This document shows, piece after piece, positions 1 to 9,674 of a DNA stretch of 51,151 nucleotides. The notes beneath the pieces were generated by a model. The model was not told the origin of the DNA. It made no database searches and saw only the letters and a program-made list of their open reading frames with translations. The stretch covers positions 1 to 51,151 of the forward strand of contig CAKOYB010000008.1 of NCBI GenBank assembly GCA_934130435.1, given 5' to 3'. The position numbers and the translations under genes are program-made. The stretch's first letter is position 1. Each line of letters opens with the position of its first letter. This DNA comes from an uncultured Clostridia bacterium (GTDB taxonomy: Bacteria > Bacillota > Clostridia > TANB77 > CAG-508).

Positions 1-14
1 TGAATAAAAAAATT

Positions 15-150
15 AATTGTTCGAGCTGCTTAGAACATTATATTTTTTTATGAAGAGAAAAAATATATAGGTTGGGTGATGCCATCTTTCTATAATTTAT
101 ATTAATAAATAAAAACTAATTGTTCGAGCTGCTTGAAACATTATATTTTA
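15..150. repeat. Pair of about 33-bp direct repeats downstream of eno
   Basis: Two near-identical copies, at about 15-46 and 118-150, share aattgttcgagctgctt followed by a near match to gaaacattatattt. They are about 103 bp apart in the 198 bp beyond the enolase stop codon. Between them, about 60-120 resembles the stretch at the glycosyltransferase 3' end (44676-44740), including a gttgggtgat-like half of the terminator stem found there. No coding potential beyond very short frames is seen. This may be duplicated 3' flanking DNA or a decayed terminator; function unknown. Confidence 0.6.
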
Positions 151-198
151 TTTCAAAATGCCACGTTCCCATTAATAGATTTTAAAATTCTTCAATAC

Positions 199-1458
199 TT
201 AAGTATATAATTCTCTTTCTATATTCAATAATCTATTGTATTTTGCAACTCTATCAGTTCTTGCTGGTGCTCCAGATTTAATATATTTGCAATTTGTAGA
301 AACTGCTAAATCTGCTATAAATGTATCTTCTGTTTCTCCTGATCTGTGAGATACTATTGTTGAATACCCATTTGCTTTAGCAAGTTTTATTGCATTTAGC
401 GTTTCTGTTACTGTTCCAATTTGATTTGGTTTTATTAGTATACTATTAGCAATATTATTCTGAATTCCATTCTTAAGCCTATTTACATTTGTTACAAATA
501 AATCATCCCCAACAAGTTGGATTTTATTTCCCAGCCTATTTGTTAGTTCTTTCCAGCCTTTCCAGTCTTCTTCTGATAATCCATCCTCTATTGATATTAT
601 TGGATATTTTTCACACAGCCTTTCTAAATATTCTATCATTTCCAAACTAGATTTATATTCTTTAGTTTTCCAAAAATAATACTGATCATCATGATTATTT
701 TTCTTAGCTTCATCATACATTTCTGTTGCTGCAACATCTAATGCCAATGCTACGTCATTTTTCAAAGAATATCCAGCCTTTTGTATTGCTTCTGTTATTA
801 ATTCCAATGCCTCTTCGTCACTTGATAAATTAGGAGCAAATCCTCCTTCATCTCCAACAGCTGTTGATAGTCCACTTTTTCTTAAAACATCTTTTAATGT
901 ATGATAAACCTCTGATGCAATTTTCATCATATCTTTAAAATCTTTTCCTCCAACTGGAACTATCATAAACTCTTGTATATTTACGTTATTATCTGAATGT
1001 TTTCCTCCATTTAATATATTCATCATAGGCACTGGCATATTGCATCCACTGATTCCTCCTATATACCTATACAGCGGCATATTTAGACTTTTAGCTGCTG
1101 CAACAGAACACGCAATTGATACACCTAAGGTAGCATTTGCTCCTAATTTTGATTTATTTTCTGTTCCATCTAATTCAATAAGCATTTTATCTATTTTGCT
1201 TTGATTATATACATTTTCTCCAATCAGCTCATTTGAAATTATATTATTAACATTGCTAACTGCTTTCTCTACTCCTTTTCCCATATATGAATTTTTATTA
1301 TTATCTCTTAATTCAACAGCTTCAAAACTACCAGTTGATGCTCCAGATGGTACAATAGCCTTTCCCTCTATTCCGTTTTCTAATATTACTTTTACTTGAA
1401 CTGTTGGATTTCCTCTTGAATCAAAAACCTGCATTCCATTTATTTGTTTTATTCTCAT
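199..1458 (-). CDS. eno: Enolase (phosphopyruvate hydratase)
   Basis: Cytoplasmic glycolytic enzyme interconverting 2-phosphoglycerate and phosphoenolpyruvate. The 419-aa length fits the family. The N-terminal motif DSRGNPTVQV, the substrate-loop motif GASTGSFEAVEL (about residues 39-50), VGDEGGFAPN (about 201-210, with the general acid Glu), the metal ligand region SIEDGL, the lysine loop LIKPNQIGT and the C-terminal SHRSGETEDTFIADLAV are all present. The start is supported by a GGGAGG ribosome binding site about 6 nt upstream of ATG. It follows hydA on the same strand but is separated by a terminator, so it is probably its own transcript. Nothing unusual is seen in the active site. Confidence 0.97.
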   Translation of the reverse strand: MRIKQINGMQVFDSRGNPTVQVKVILENGIEGKAIVPSGASTGSFEAVELRDNNKNSYMGKGVEKAVSNVNNIISNELIGENVYNQSKIDKMLIELDGTENKSKLGANATLGVSIACSVAAAKSLNMPLYRYIGGISGCNMPVPMMNILNGGKHSDNNVNIQEFMIVPVGGKDFKDMMKIASEVYHTLKDVLRKSGLSTAVGDEGGFAPNLSSDEEALELITEAIQKAGYSLKNDVALALDVAATEMYDEAKKNNHDDQYYFWKTKEYKSSLEMIEYLERLCEKYPIISIEDGLSEEDWKGWKELTNRLGNKIQLVGDDLFVTNVNRLKNGIQNNIANSILIKPNQIGTVTETLNAIKLAKANGYSTIVSHRSGETEDTFIADLAVSTNCKYIKSGAPARTDRVAKYNRLLNIERELYT

Positions 1459-1570
1459 ACTTATTCCTCCCTTAGGTATATTATTTACAAATATTTTCTT
1501 TTTAAACAGTAGTTGATAACTTAAATCTTTTACTAGTCGTTCTGATTCAGCAAATAGTATTACTACAATA

Positions 1571-1598
1571 AAAGAGAATCAAATAAATGATTCTCTTT
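1571..1598 (-). terminator. Intrinsic terminator after hydA
   Basis: Inverted repeat AAAGAGAATCA / TGATTCTCTTT with a 6-nt loop. On the minus strand it is followed by a T-rich run. It lies 18 bp past the hydA stop codon and isolates the hyd operon from eno. Confidence 0.75.
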
Positions 1599-1615
1599 CT
1601 ATACTATCTTTTAAT

Positions 1616-3355
1616 TTACATATTTTTATATTTTTCTCTTGCCTTATAAGTTGTGTGAAGCAATTCATGTGCTTTATGGCTTCCTGGTTTTTGTAAAAAT
1701 TCTTTATAAATGCTTTTTACTACTGGATTTTCATGTGATTTTCTTAGTTTACTGCTTTCATCTATATTGTAAAGTGCATCTGCTCTTAGCTTTCTTACAT
1801 CATATTCGCTTCTTATTTTAGAGCTCTTAATTGGCTGACCTCCGCCCATTACGCAGCCACCTGGACATGCCATAATTTCAACAAACTGGTAATCAGCTTC
1901 TCCATTTTTTATTTCTTCTAATATTATCCTTGCATTTGAAAGTCCATGTGCAATTGCAACTTTTATCTTAGTTCCATCTAAATCAATTTCTGCTTTCTTT
2001 ATTCCATCTTTTCCTCTTACAGCTTCAAAATTAACTTTTTCTAGTTCTTTTCCTGTAACAGTTTCATATGCAGTTCTCAATGCGGCTTCCATAACTCCAC
2101 CTGTTGTTCCAAATATTACTGCTGCACCTGTAGCTTCTCCCATTGGATTATCAAAACTACTATCTTCTAAACTATTAAAGTCAATATTAGATTGTTTTAT
2201 CATTCTTGCAAGTTCTCTGGTTGTAATAACTGCATCAACATCATTTGGCATTTCATCTCTTGTTCTTTCAAATTTTTTTGCAACGCATGGCATTACAGAT
2301 ACAACAAACATTTTCTTAGGATCTATTCCATGTTTTTCTGCATAATAAGATTTTAATAATGCTCCAAACATTTGATGAGGTGATTTACAACTAGATAAAT
2401 GTCCTAGAAGCTCTGGGTAATTTAACTCTATAAATCTAATCCAACCTGGGCTACAAGATGTTATCATAGGGATTTGTTCGTTCTTCTTTAGTCTTTCAAT
2501 AAGTTCTGTAGCTTCTTCCATTATTGTAAAATCTGCTCCTGTATCTGTGTCGAAAACCTTGTCAAATCCTAGTCTTTTTAGTGCTGTAACCATTTTTCCT
2601 TCCACATTTGTTCCAATATTCATTCCAAACTCTTCTCCTAAAGCCACTCTAACAGCTGGTGCAGTTTGAACAACAACAAATGTGTCTTTATCTCTTAATT
2701 TTCTGAATACTGTTTTTGTATCATCCTTTTCTTTTAATGCTCCGACTGGACATGCTTCTATGCATTGCCCACAAAATGTACAATTTACATCATTTAAACT
2801 TGCTTCTCCAACTGTAGAAATATGTGATTTATATCCTCTACCTGCTACACCAATTGCTGAAACTTCTTGAATATTTTTACATGTTGCAACACATCTTTTA
2901 CACATTATACATTTACTTGCATCTCTTACTATTGAAGGTGATAAGTCATCAATATGAGGTTCAACTTTTTCACCTGGATATTCAATATCGGTTATTCCAA
3001 ATTTTTCTGCTAAAGTCTGTAATTCGCAATTTCCGTTTCTTACACATGTTAAACAATCTCTATTGTGTGATGATAAAATTAAATCTAGAACAATTCTTCT
3101 CGCATCATTAATTTCTGGGCTATTAGTTTTTACTATCATTCCCTCTTCTGCAACAGTATTGCATGATGGAACAAACCCTCTTCTTCCTTCTATTTCTACA
3201 AGGCACATTCTGCAATCTCCAGCAGCATTTATTTCTTTTAAAAAACATAATGTTGGAATATCAATATTAGCTTTTCTTGCTGCTGTTAGAACAGTAGAAC
3301 CTTTTTCAACTTCAACATCTATTCCATCTATGTTTAATTTAACCATTTCAGTCAT
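1616..3355 (-). CDS. hydA: [FeFe] hydrogenase catalytic subunit HydA (trimeric, NADH-linked)
   Basis: Catalytic subunit making or oxidising H2. Domains in order: an N-terminal plant-type [2Fe-2S] ferredoxin (Cys about 37-65), the His/3-Cys [4Fe-4S] segment HNRDCLTCVRNGNC (about 97-110), two classical [4Fe-4S] motifs (about 149-160 and 192-203), and an H-cluster domain with TSCSPGW (about 299-305), MPCVAKKFE (about 354) and ACPGGCVMGGGQP (about 496). The 579-aa length fits the M3 type. It is third in an operon after hydC and hydB, so the enzyme probably couples NADH and reduced ferredoxin to H2 formation, as known for bifurcating HydABC. Such enzymes regenerate NAD+ in fermenting Clostridia. 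No motif residue appears missing. Confidence 0.95.
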   Translation of the reverse strand: MTEMVKLNIDGIDVEVEKGSTVLTAARKANIDIPTLCFLKEINAAGDCRMCLVEIEGRRGFVPSCNTVAEEGMIVKTNSPEINDARRIVLDLILSSHNRDCLTCVRNGNCELQTLAEKFGITDIEYPGEKVEPHIDDLSPSIVRDASKCIMCKRCVATCKNIQEVSAIGVAGRGYKSHISTVGEASLNDVNCTFCGQCIEACPVGALKEKDDTKTVFRKLRDKDTFVVVQTAPAVRVALGEEFGMNIGTNVEGKMVTALKRLGFDKVFDTDTGADFTIMEEATELIERLKKNEQIPMITSCSPGWIRFIELNYPELLGHLSSCKSPHQMFGALLKSYYAEKHGIDPKKMFVVSVMPCVAKKFERTRDEMPNDVDAVITTRELARMIKQSNIDFNSLEDSSFDNPMGEATGAAVIFGTTGGVMEAALRTAYETVTGKELEKVNFEAVRGKDGIKKAEIDLDGTKIKVAIAHGLSNARIILEEIKNGEADYQFVEIMACPGGCVMGGGQPIKSSKIRSEYDVRKLRADALYNIDESSKLRKSHENPVVKSIYKEFLQKPGSHKAHELLHTTYKAREKYKNM

Positions 3356-3434
3356 TTTATTTCTCCTTTCAAAGTTTTTCTTAATATTCTTTTCACATTA
3401 TCCTAGTTAGTAAATAAAAGACAAAGCTTTTCAT

Positions 3435-5294
3435 TTACTTAGATATAGCTTTAAATGGGCACTTATTAACACATGCACCACATTTAATACAAATCTTAGG
3501 ATCTATTTTGTGTGGTTGTTTTACCTCTCCTGATATTGCATTTACCGGGCATTGCCTTTTACAAATTCCACATCCTTTGCAAAGTTCAGGATTAATCTCT
3601 ATATTTGCTAGAGCTTTGCATTCCCCTGCTGGGCATTTTTTATCTATTATATGTGCTTCATACTCATTTCTAAAGTATTTTATTGTTGATAAAACTGGGT
3701 TTGGAGCTGTTTGTCCAAGTCCACATACAGAAGTCTTCTTTATTGCTTTTGCTAGTTCTTCTAGTTTTTCTATATCACCATCTTTTCCATTTCCTTCTGT
3801 TATTTTGGTTAACATTTCAAGCATTCTTTTTGTACCAATTCTACATGGGTTACATTTTCCACATGATTCATCTACTGTAAAACCTAAATAGAACTTTGCA
3901 AGATTAACCATGCACTTTGTATCATCCATTATAATAAGTCCACCAGACCCCATCATTGATCCTATTGCTCCTAATGATTCATAGTCAATTGGTGTATCTA
4001 AATATTCTGCAGGTATACACCCTCCTGAAGGTCCTCCTGTTTGTGCAGCTTTAAATCCATGTCCGTTTGGAATTCCACCACCAATATCAAATACAATTTC
4101 TCTTAATGTTGTTCCCATTGGTACTTCAACTAATCCAATATTAACAACATTTCCTCCTAATGCAAAAACCTTAGTTCCTTTTGATGTTTCTGTTCCAATG
4201 CTAGAATACCATTTAGCACCATTTAGTATTATCTTTGTAATATTTGCATATGTTTCTACATTATTTATTAATGTTGGTTTTTGCCATAAACCAGCATTTG
4301 CAGGAAATGGTGGTTTTAGTCTTGGTTGACCACGTCTTCCCTCAATTGACTCTAAAAGTGCTGTTTCTTCTCCACATACAAATGCTCCAGCACCAAGTCT
4401 TATTTCTAAGTCAAATTTAAATCCTGTTCCCCATATATTATCTCCAAGTATTCCATACTCTCTAGCTTGGTTTATAGCTTTTTGAAATCTTTGTACTGCT
4501 ATTGGATATTCTGCTCTAACATATATGTACCCTTTGTTAGCTCCTATTGCGTATCCTGCAATCATCATAGCTTCTATTATGCAATGAGGATCCCCTTCTA
4601 ATATGCTTCTATCCATGAATGCTCCTGGGTCTCCCTCATCAGCATTACACACAACATATTTCTGATCTCCTTTAGCCATTTTAGTAAACATCCATTTTTT
4701 CCCTGTAGGAAATCCAGCTCCTCCTCTTCCTCTTAAGCCTGACTCCAATATTTCATTAATTACATCATCTTGGCTCATTGTTGTAAGTACCTTTTCTAAT
4801 GCTTTATATCCGTCAAAAGCAATGTACTCATCAATACATTCTGGGTTTATTATTCCACAATTCTTAAGTGCAATTCTTTCTTGCTTTTTGTAAAAATTAA
4901 GCTCATCTAATCTATCTACTAATTTTCCATCTACATCTTTACAAAGTAATCTTTCTACTTTTTTTCCTTCTATAATATGTGTGTTAATTATTTCTTCACA
5001 ATCTTCTGGTGTAACCATTGCATAAAAAGTATCTTCTGGTCTTATTATTACAATTGGTCCTTTAGCACAAAGTCCAAAGCATCCTGTTTGAATTACCCTT
5101 ACATTGTCTATATTCTTTTCTTTTAATATTCTTCTAAATTCTTCAATAATTTTGGGAGATTTTGAAGATGTACATCCAGTTCCTCTGCAGACCAATATAT
5201 GCTTTTCTCTTGTATCTGCTTTTAAGTTTACTCTTAAGTCAAGCTCTTTTCTTTTCTCTTCTCTAATTTTTTGTATTTCTTCTAGAGTTTTCAT
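3435..5294 (-). CDS. hydB: NADH-linked [FeFe] hydrogenase subunit HydB (NuoF-like)
   Basis: Flavin subunit that takes electrons to or from NAD(H). An N-terminal thioredoxin-like [2Fe-2S] domain (CRGTGC ... CFGLCAKGP) precedes the NuoF core with GLRGRGGAGFPTGKKW and NADEGDPGAFMDR for NADH/FMN binding. A [4Fe-4S] site follows (ESCGKCNPCRIGTKRM), and two C-terminal ferredoxin clusters (CKGCGICKRQC and CIKCGACVNKC). I chose the ATG at 5294 rather than 5312, because AAAGGAGG lies about 5 nt before it and would otherwise be coding. It is 21 bp downstream of hydC and upstream of hydA in one operon. Confidence 0.94.
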   Translation of the reverse strand: MKTLEEIQKIREEKRKELDLRVNLKADTREKHILVCRGTGCTSSKSPKIIEEFRRILKEKNIDNVRVIQTGCFGLCAKGPIVIIRPEDTFYAMVTPEDCEEIINTHIIEGKKVERLLCKDVDGKLVDRLDELNFYKKQERIALKNCGIINPECIDEYIAFDGYKALEKVLTTMSQDDVINEILESGLRGRGGAGFPTGKKWMFTKMAKGDQKYVVCNADEGDPGAFMDRSILEGDPHCIIEAMMIAGYAIGANKGYIYVRAEYPIAVQRFQKAINQAREYGILGDNIWGTGFKFDLEIRLGAGAFVCGEETALLESIEGRRGQPRLKPPFPANAGLWQKPTLINNVETYANITKIILNGAKWYSSIGTETSKGTKVFALGGNVVNIGLVEVPMGTTLREIVFDIGGGIPNGHGFKAAQTGGPSGGCIPAEYLDTPIDYESLGAIGSMMGSGGLIIMDDTKCMVNLAKFYLGFTVDESCGKCNPCRIGTKRMLEMLTKITEGNGKDGDIEKLEELAKAIKKTSVCGLGQTAPNPVLSTIKYFRNEYEAHIIDKKCPAGECKALANIEINPELCKGCGICKRQCPVNAISGEVKQPHKIDPKICIKCGACVNKCPFKAISK

Positions 5295-5315
5295 AATTCC
5301 TCCTTTAAACATTTT

Positions 5316-5807
5316 CTATTCTTTGTTTTGATATTCAGCAATTACTTTTTTCATTAGTTCTGGTGTTGCTTTTCCATATACTTCTTCATTTACAGTAAAT
5401 ACTGGTGCTAATCCACATGCACCTATACATCTTGTTGCTTCTAGTGAAAATTTTCCATCTTCTGTTGTTTCACCCTCTTTAATCTTTAGCACTTCCTTTG
5501 CTGTATCTAATAATTTTTCAGAACCTTTTACAAAACAAGCTGTTCCTAAGCATATTGCAATGTTATATTTTCCTTTTGGTTCTAGTGTAAATCTTGAGTA
5601 AAATGTTATAACTCCATAAATTTCTGCCATCTCAATTCCTAGATATTCAGATATTGCTAATTGTGCTTTTTGTGGAATATATCCGTAGTGCTCTTGTACA
5701 TCATTTAATACCTGAATTAAATTGCTCTTGTCTTTTTCATACTTGTTTAATATTTCTTCTAATTTTTCATCTTTGCCACCACACTGGCATTTACAAGTTT
5801 GACTCAT
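5316..5807 (-). CDS. hydC: NADH-linked [FeFe] hydrogenase subunit HydC (NuoE-like)
   Basis: Small thioredoxin-fold [2Fe-2S] subunit, 163 aa, that passes electrons between HydB and HydA. The ligand set CLGTACFVKGS and RCIGACGLAP is seen in the C-terminal half, and the helical N-terminal region includes HYGYIPQKAQ. A Cys-rich N-terminus (CKCQCGG) is a small extra. First gene of the hydCBA operon, with a good GGGAGG ribosome binding site and a sigma-A-type promoter just upstream (5837-5865). Confidence 0.93.
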   Translation of the reverse strand: MSQTCKCQCGGKDEKLEEILNKYEKDKSNLIQVLNDVQEHYGYIPQKAQLAISEYLGIEMAEIYGVITFYSRFTLEPKGKYNIAICLGTACFVKGSEKLLDTAKEVLKIKEGETTEDGKFSLEATRCIGACGLAPVFTVNEEVYGKATPELMKKVIAEYQNKE

Positions 5808-5836
5808 GTTAATCCTCCCTTTTTCAAACTATTTTC

Positions 5837-5865
5837 ATTTTATCAGATGATTAATTTTTATTCAA
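5837..5865 (-). promoter_or_regulatory. Promoter of hydCBA
   Basis: Minus-strand TTGAAT, 17-bp spacer, TAAAAT, about 30-60 bp upstream of the hydC start. Position and spacing fit a sigma-A promoter. No operator is evident. Confidence 0.6.
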
Positions 5866-5957
5866 CATAAATTAATAAAAAATTTTTTCCATACAATAAC
5901 AAATAAGAAAAGTATCTTCGCCATATGTGCATTTTGCTTTGCAAATATGCACTGCCT

Positions 5958-6005
5958 AAGGTAACTTAACCTTGCTGTTGCAAAAAATCTTTGATTTTTT
6001 ATGCA
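5958..6005 (-). repeat. Dispersed repeat family 2, copy 1
   Basis: About 48 bp made of a palindromic segment (aaggtaacttaacctt) and a second hairpin built on gcaaaaaatc / gattttttatgc. A close copy lies at 36369-36418. It sits just beyond the proS terminator on the minus strand. An additional hairpin (gtgcattttgc / gcaaatatgcac) lies immediately to the left. Looks like a REP-type element; function unknown. Confidence 0.6.
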
Positions 6006-6008
6006 ATT

Positions 6009-6050
6009 AAAAAACTTCATAATATTAAAGTAATATTATGAAGTTTTTTT
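6009..6050 (-). terminator. Intrinsic terminator after proS
   Basis: Long perfect inverted repeat, AAAACTTCATAATATTA with its complement, and a 3-nt loop, ending in a T-run. It lies 12 bp past the proS stop codon. Symmetric A and T tracts mean it could also act on the other strand. Confidence 0.8.
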
Positions 6051-6061
6051 CTATTTTATTT

Positions 6062-7498
6062 CTAGTATTGTTTTCCCCATACTACCATTTTGTTAGCTGT
6101 TTTTCCACAACATACACATTTATCTGATATTTTTTCTTGTTCAAATGGCATACATCTTGATTTTGCACCAGTTAGCTCTCTTATTTTATTTTCGCATTCT
6201 TCATCTCCACACCACATTGCTTTTATAAATCCTTGATTTGTTTCCATAGAATTTTTAAATTCATCTAAACTTAGTGCAACTGTTGTTTTTTCTTTTAGTC
6301 TGTTCTTACATTCTTCAAACATATTATTATGAATACTTGTAAGCATTTTTTCTAATTCTGCTTTTAAATTATCTAATTTAATTGTTACTTTTTCAGATGT
6401 ATCTCTTCTTACTAAAATACATTCTCCATTTTCAATATCTCTTGGTCCAATTTCTAATCTTATTGGTACACCTTTCATTTCCCAGTAATTAAATTTATAA
6501 CCTGGTGAATACTTATCTCTATCGTCTACCTTTACTCTTAGTTCACTTGATAGAGTATTCTTTATTTCATAAACTTTATCTAATACTCCTGCTTTATGTT
6601 GTGCAATTGGAACTATAACTACTTGAATTGGTGCAACCCTTGGTGGCAATTTAAGCCCTCTGTTATCTCCATGAGCCATAATTAAAGCTCCTATTAATCT
6701 AGTAGAACTTCCCCAAGAAGTTTGATAAGCATATTCTTCTTTTCCTTCTCTATTTTGGAATTTTATATCAAAAGGTTTAGTAAAGTTTTGTCCAAAGTAA
6801 TGTGAAGTCGCAGATTGTAATGCTCTACCATCATGCATCATACTTTCAATTGTATATGTTTCTTCTGCTCCTGCAAATTTCTCGCTTTCTGTTTTTATTC
6901 CTTTTATAACTGGTATTGCAAGTAAATTCTCTGCAACATCTGCATATACATTTAGCATTTGCATTGTTCTTTCCTTGGCTTCTTTTGCTGTTTCATGTAT
7001 TGTATGTCCCTCTTGCCACAAAAATTCTCTTGATCTTAAAAATGGTCTTGTTTCTTTTTCCCATCTTAAAACACTACACCATTGATTATATACAAATGGC
7101 AAATCTCTCCAAGATTTAAGCCATTTTGAATACATTGTAGATATTATAGTTTCAGATGTTGGCCTTATGCAAAGTCTTTCATCTAGTTTTTCTCCACCAG
7201 CTTCTGTAACCCATGCCACTTCTGGTGCGAAACCTTCTACATGATCTTTTTCTTTTTGCAATAAGCTTTCTGGTATTAATACAGGGAAATATACATTTTC
7301 TACACCTGTTTCTTTAAATTTCTTATCTGTATAGTTCTGAATGTTTTCCCAAATAGAATAACCATATGGCTTAATCGCAATACAGCCTTTTGTATCTGTA
7401 TAATCTGCAAGTTCTGCTTTTATTACTATATCTGTATACCACTGCGCAAAGTCTTCATCTATATTTGTTATTTCTTTAACAAAATCATTATTTTCCAT
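6062..7498 (-). CDS. proS: Prolyl-tRNA synthetase, archaeal/eukaryal type
   Basis: Charges tRNA-Pro with proline. At about 478 aa it is the short class II form without the bacterial editing insertion. Visible motifs are PVLIPESLL, the motif 2 region RWEKETRPFLRSREFLWQEG, HYFGQNF, TSWGSSTRLIGALIMAHGD, and a C-terminal zinc-binding domain (WCGDEECE ... CVCCGK). This type is found in many Clostridia. The frame is open from a TTG at 7513, but the GGAG site fits best with the ATG at 7498 (about 9 nt), so I use that; the ATG at 7504 is the alternative. Bounded downstream by a terminator. Confidence 0.93.
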   Translation of the reverse strand: MENNDFVKEITNIDEDFAQWYTDIVIKAELADYTDTKGCIAIKPYGYSIWENIQNYTDKKFKETGVENVYFPVLIPESLLQKEKDHVEGFAPEVAWVTEAGGEKLDERLCIRPTSETIISTMYSKWLKSWRDLPFVYNQWCSVLRWEKETRPFLRSREFLWQEGHTIHETAKEAKERTMQMLNVYADVAENLLAIPVIKGIKTESEKFAGAEETYTIESMMHDGRALQSATSHYFGQNFTKPFDIKFQNREGKEEYAYQTSWGSSTRLIGALIMAHGDNRGLKLPPRVAPIQVVIVPIAQHKAGVLDKVYEIKNTLSSELRVKVDDRDKYSPGYKFNYWEMKGVPIRLEIGPRDIENGECILVRRDTSEKVTIKLDNLKAELEKMLTSIHNNMFEECKNRLKEKTTVALSLDEFKNSMETNQGFIKAMWCGDEECENKIRELTGAKSRCMPFEQEKISDKCVCCGKTANKMVVWGKQY

Positions 7499-7609
7499 TT
7501 TCATCTTCTCCAATTAATTATTATTTATTTTATCACAAATTTTACTTTTCCCTTTCGGGCATTGGAGTTCTTTTCTCTATTTTTTCAATAACTGCCAAAT
7601 TATTCATTT

Positions 7610-8929
7610 CTATGCTGTTTCCTCTTTATTTACTTTTACTTTTTGTTTTTTTATATTATTGTTATTAGTAGTTTTAGCTTTCTTTTCTCCTAAAATTGTC
7701 TTAGGCAATGCTCCATTTGCTACTGTATCTTTTGTTATTATACATTTTACAATATTTGGATTAGAAGGAATTTCGAACATTACATCTCTCATAATTTCTT
7801 CTATAATAGATCTTAGTCCTCTTGCTCCAGTATTTCTTTCTATTGCTTTATCTACAATTAATTCTAAAGCATCATTTTCAAATTCTAGTTCAACATTGTC
7901 ATATTCAAATAACTTTTTATATTGTTTTACTAATGCATTTTTAGGCTCTGTTACTATTTTTATTAAAGTTTCTTTGTCTAATTCTTTAAGTGTTGTTACA
8001 ATTGGAAGTCTTCCAACAAATTCTGGTATTAGGCCAAACTTTAGTAAATCCTGAGGTAATAAGTTTTCATATATTTTATACTTATCAACTTCTTTTTTAC
8101 TCTCAATTTTAGCGCCAAATCCTATAGCTTTCTTTCCCAACCTATCTTTTATAATTTTGTCTAGTCCCTCAAATGCTCCTCCGCAAATAAACAATATGTT
8201 TTCTGTATTTATTTGTAAAAATTCTTGATGTGGATGTTTTCTTCCTCCTTGTGGTGGAACAGATGCTACTGTTCCTTCAACAATTTTTAGTAATGCTTGT
8301 TGTACTCCCTCTCCGCTAACATCTCTTGTAATGGATGGGTTTTCAGATTTTCTTGTTATTTTGTCTATTTCATCTATATATATAATTCCTTTTTCTGCAA
8401 GTTGAATATCATAGTCTGCAGCTTGAATAAGTTTAAGTAAAATGTTTTCAACATCTTCTCCTACGTATCCTGCTTCAGTAAGTGTAGTTGCATCTGCTAT
8501 TGCAAAAGGCACTTTTAGAATTTTAGCTAATGTTTGCGCTAGAAGTGTTTTTCCACAACCTGTTGGTCCTAATAATAAAACATTACTTTTTTGAATTTCT
8601 ACATCATTGTCTTTTTCTTCGTTATTTATTCTTTTATAATGATTATAAACTGCTACAGCTAAAGTTTTTTTAGCTTCTTCTTGCCCTATAACATATTTAT
8701 CTAATATGTCTTTTATTTCTTTAGGACTTAAAAGGTCTTCTTTTTGATTTATAGAATATCCTAACTCTTCTTCTCCTATTTCATCACTTTCTAAAATATT
8801 TTTACAAACATTAACACATTCATCACAGATGTATACTCCAGGTCCAGCGACAAGTTTATCTACATGCTCCTGTGGCTTCCCACAAAATGAGCACTTAATA
8901 CCCTTTGGAATATCATTTTTCTTTGCCAT
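7610..8929 (-). CDS. clpX: ATP-dependent Clp protease ATP-binding subunit ClpX
   Basis: AAA+ unfoldase that delivers substrates to ClpP. The N-terminal zinc-binding domain (CSFCGKP ... CDECVNVC, about residues 14-43) is followed by Walker A GPTGCGKT, Walker B IIYIDEIDKI, the pore loop GYVGED, sensor residues and the C-terminal small domain with GARGLRSIIE. The 439-aa length is normal, with a Lys-rich tail. It is encoded after clpP and tig on the same strand, the common tig-clpP-clpX order. I see no clear terminator after it. Confidence 0.97.
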   Translation of the reverse strand: MAKKNDIPKGIKCSFCGKPQEHVDKLVAGPGVYICDECVNVCKNILESDEIGEEELGYSINQKEDLLSPKEIKDILDKYVIGQEEAKKTLAVAVYNHYKRINNEEKDNDVEIQKSNVLLLGPTGCGKTLLAQTLAKILKVPFAIADATTLTEAGYVGEDVENILLKLIQAADYDIQLAEKGIIYIDEIDKITRKSENPSITRDVSGEGVQQALLKIVEGTVASVPPQGGRKHPHQEFLQINTENILFICGGAFEGLDKIIKDRLGKKAIGFGAKIESKKEVDKYKIYENLLPQDLLKFGLIPEFVGRLPIVTTLKELDKETLIKIVTEPKNALVKQYKKLFEYDNVELEFENDALELIVDKAIERNTGARGLRSIIEEIMRDVMFEIPSNPNIVKCIITKDTVANGALPKTILGEKKAKTTNNNNIKKQKVKVNKEETA

Positions 8930-8969
8930 AATTCTACTCCTTTTTGTTTTTATTTTCTTTTGTTAATAA

Positions 8970-9572
8970 TTAATCTCTTTTTTCCATAATTTCATCTATT
9001 AATCCATATTTCAAAGCTTCTTCAGCTGTCATATAATTATCTCTTTCTGTATCTCTAACTATTGTTTCTAAGCTTTGACCTGTTCTTTCACTTAACAATT
9101 TATTTAATTTATCTCTAGTCTTTACCATATGGTCAGCATGTATTTTTATTTCAGTTGTTTGTCCTGAAAGTCCGCCTCCTCCAATTAATGGTTGGTGTAT
9201 TAGTATTTCTGCATTAGGTGTTGCAAATCTTCTTCCTTTTGTTCCAGAAGCTAAAAGTACTGCTCCCATGCTTGCTGCTAATCCAACACATATTGTTGAA
9301 ACTGGACATTTTATATAGTTTATTGTATCAACTATAGCCATTCCATCTGTAATTGATCCTCCTGGGCTATTTATATATAAGCTTATTTCTTTATCTGGAT
9401 CTTCAGACTCCAAAAATAATAATTGAGCTACTACTAAACTAGCTGATGCACTATTAACATCTTCAGATAAGAAAATAATTCTATCTTTTAATAATCTTGA
9501 AAAAATATCGTAAGATCTTTCCCCTTTGCTTGTTTGTTCAATAACATAAGGTACTAAACTGTTACTTTCCAT
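8970..9572 (-). CDS. clpP: ATP-dependent Clp protease proteolytic subunit ClpP
   Basis: Serine peptidase forming the tetradecameric chamber used with ClpX and ClpC; both partners are in this window. The catalytic Ser is in GLAASMGAVLLASG, the His in EILIHQPLIGG, and the Asp follows near RDTERDNYM. 200 aa, typical. AAAGGAGG lies upstream of ATG. Located 40 bp upstream of clpX and downstream of tig. Confidence 0.97.
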   Translation of the reverse strand: MESNSLVPYVIEQTSKGERSYDIFSRLLKDRIIFLSEDVNSASASLVVAQLLFLESEDPDKEISLYINSPGGSITDGMAIVDTINYIKCPVSTICVGLAASMGAVLLASGTKGRRFATPNAEILIHQPLIGGGGLSGQTTEIKIHADHMVKTRDKLNKLLSERTGQSLETIVRDTERDNYMTAEEALKYGLIDEIMEKRD

Positions 9573-9621
9573 ATTAAATTTCCTCCTTTAATTATTCTTT
9601 TTTCAATTGTTTTATTAGTAG

Positions 9622-9671
9622 TTAGAGGTTGGATTATAAAACTATTTTTATTTCTAACCTCCAACCTCTAA
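9622..9671. repeat. Inverted repeat between tig and clpP
   Basis: Twelve-base perfect arms, TTAGAGGTTGGA and TCCAACCTCTAA, separated by 26 nt, directly after the tig stop codon. The loop contains a second partial copy of the arm (ctaacctcc). There is no strong T-run, so it may be an RNA stability or partial termination structure rather than a full terminator. Confidence 0.5.
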
Positions 9672-9674
9672 TAA

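Noticed and set aside
7542..7607. 21-codon ORF (MNNLAVIEKIEKRTPMPEREK, split after 20 residues) just after clpX
   Set aside because: Ribosome binding site is distant (about 13 nt), with no recognisable pattern; it overlaps the likely proS promoter area. Not strong enough to report as a gene.
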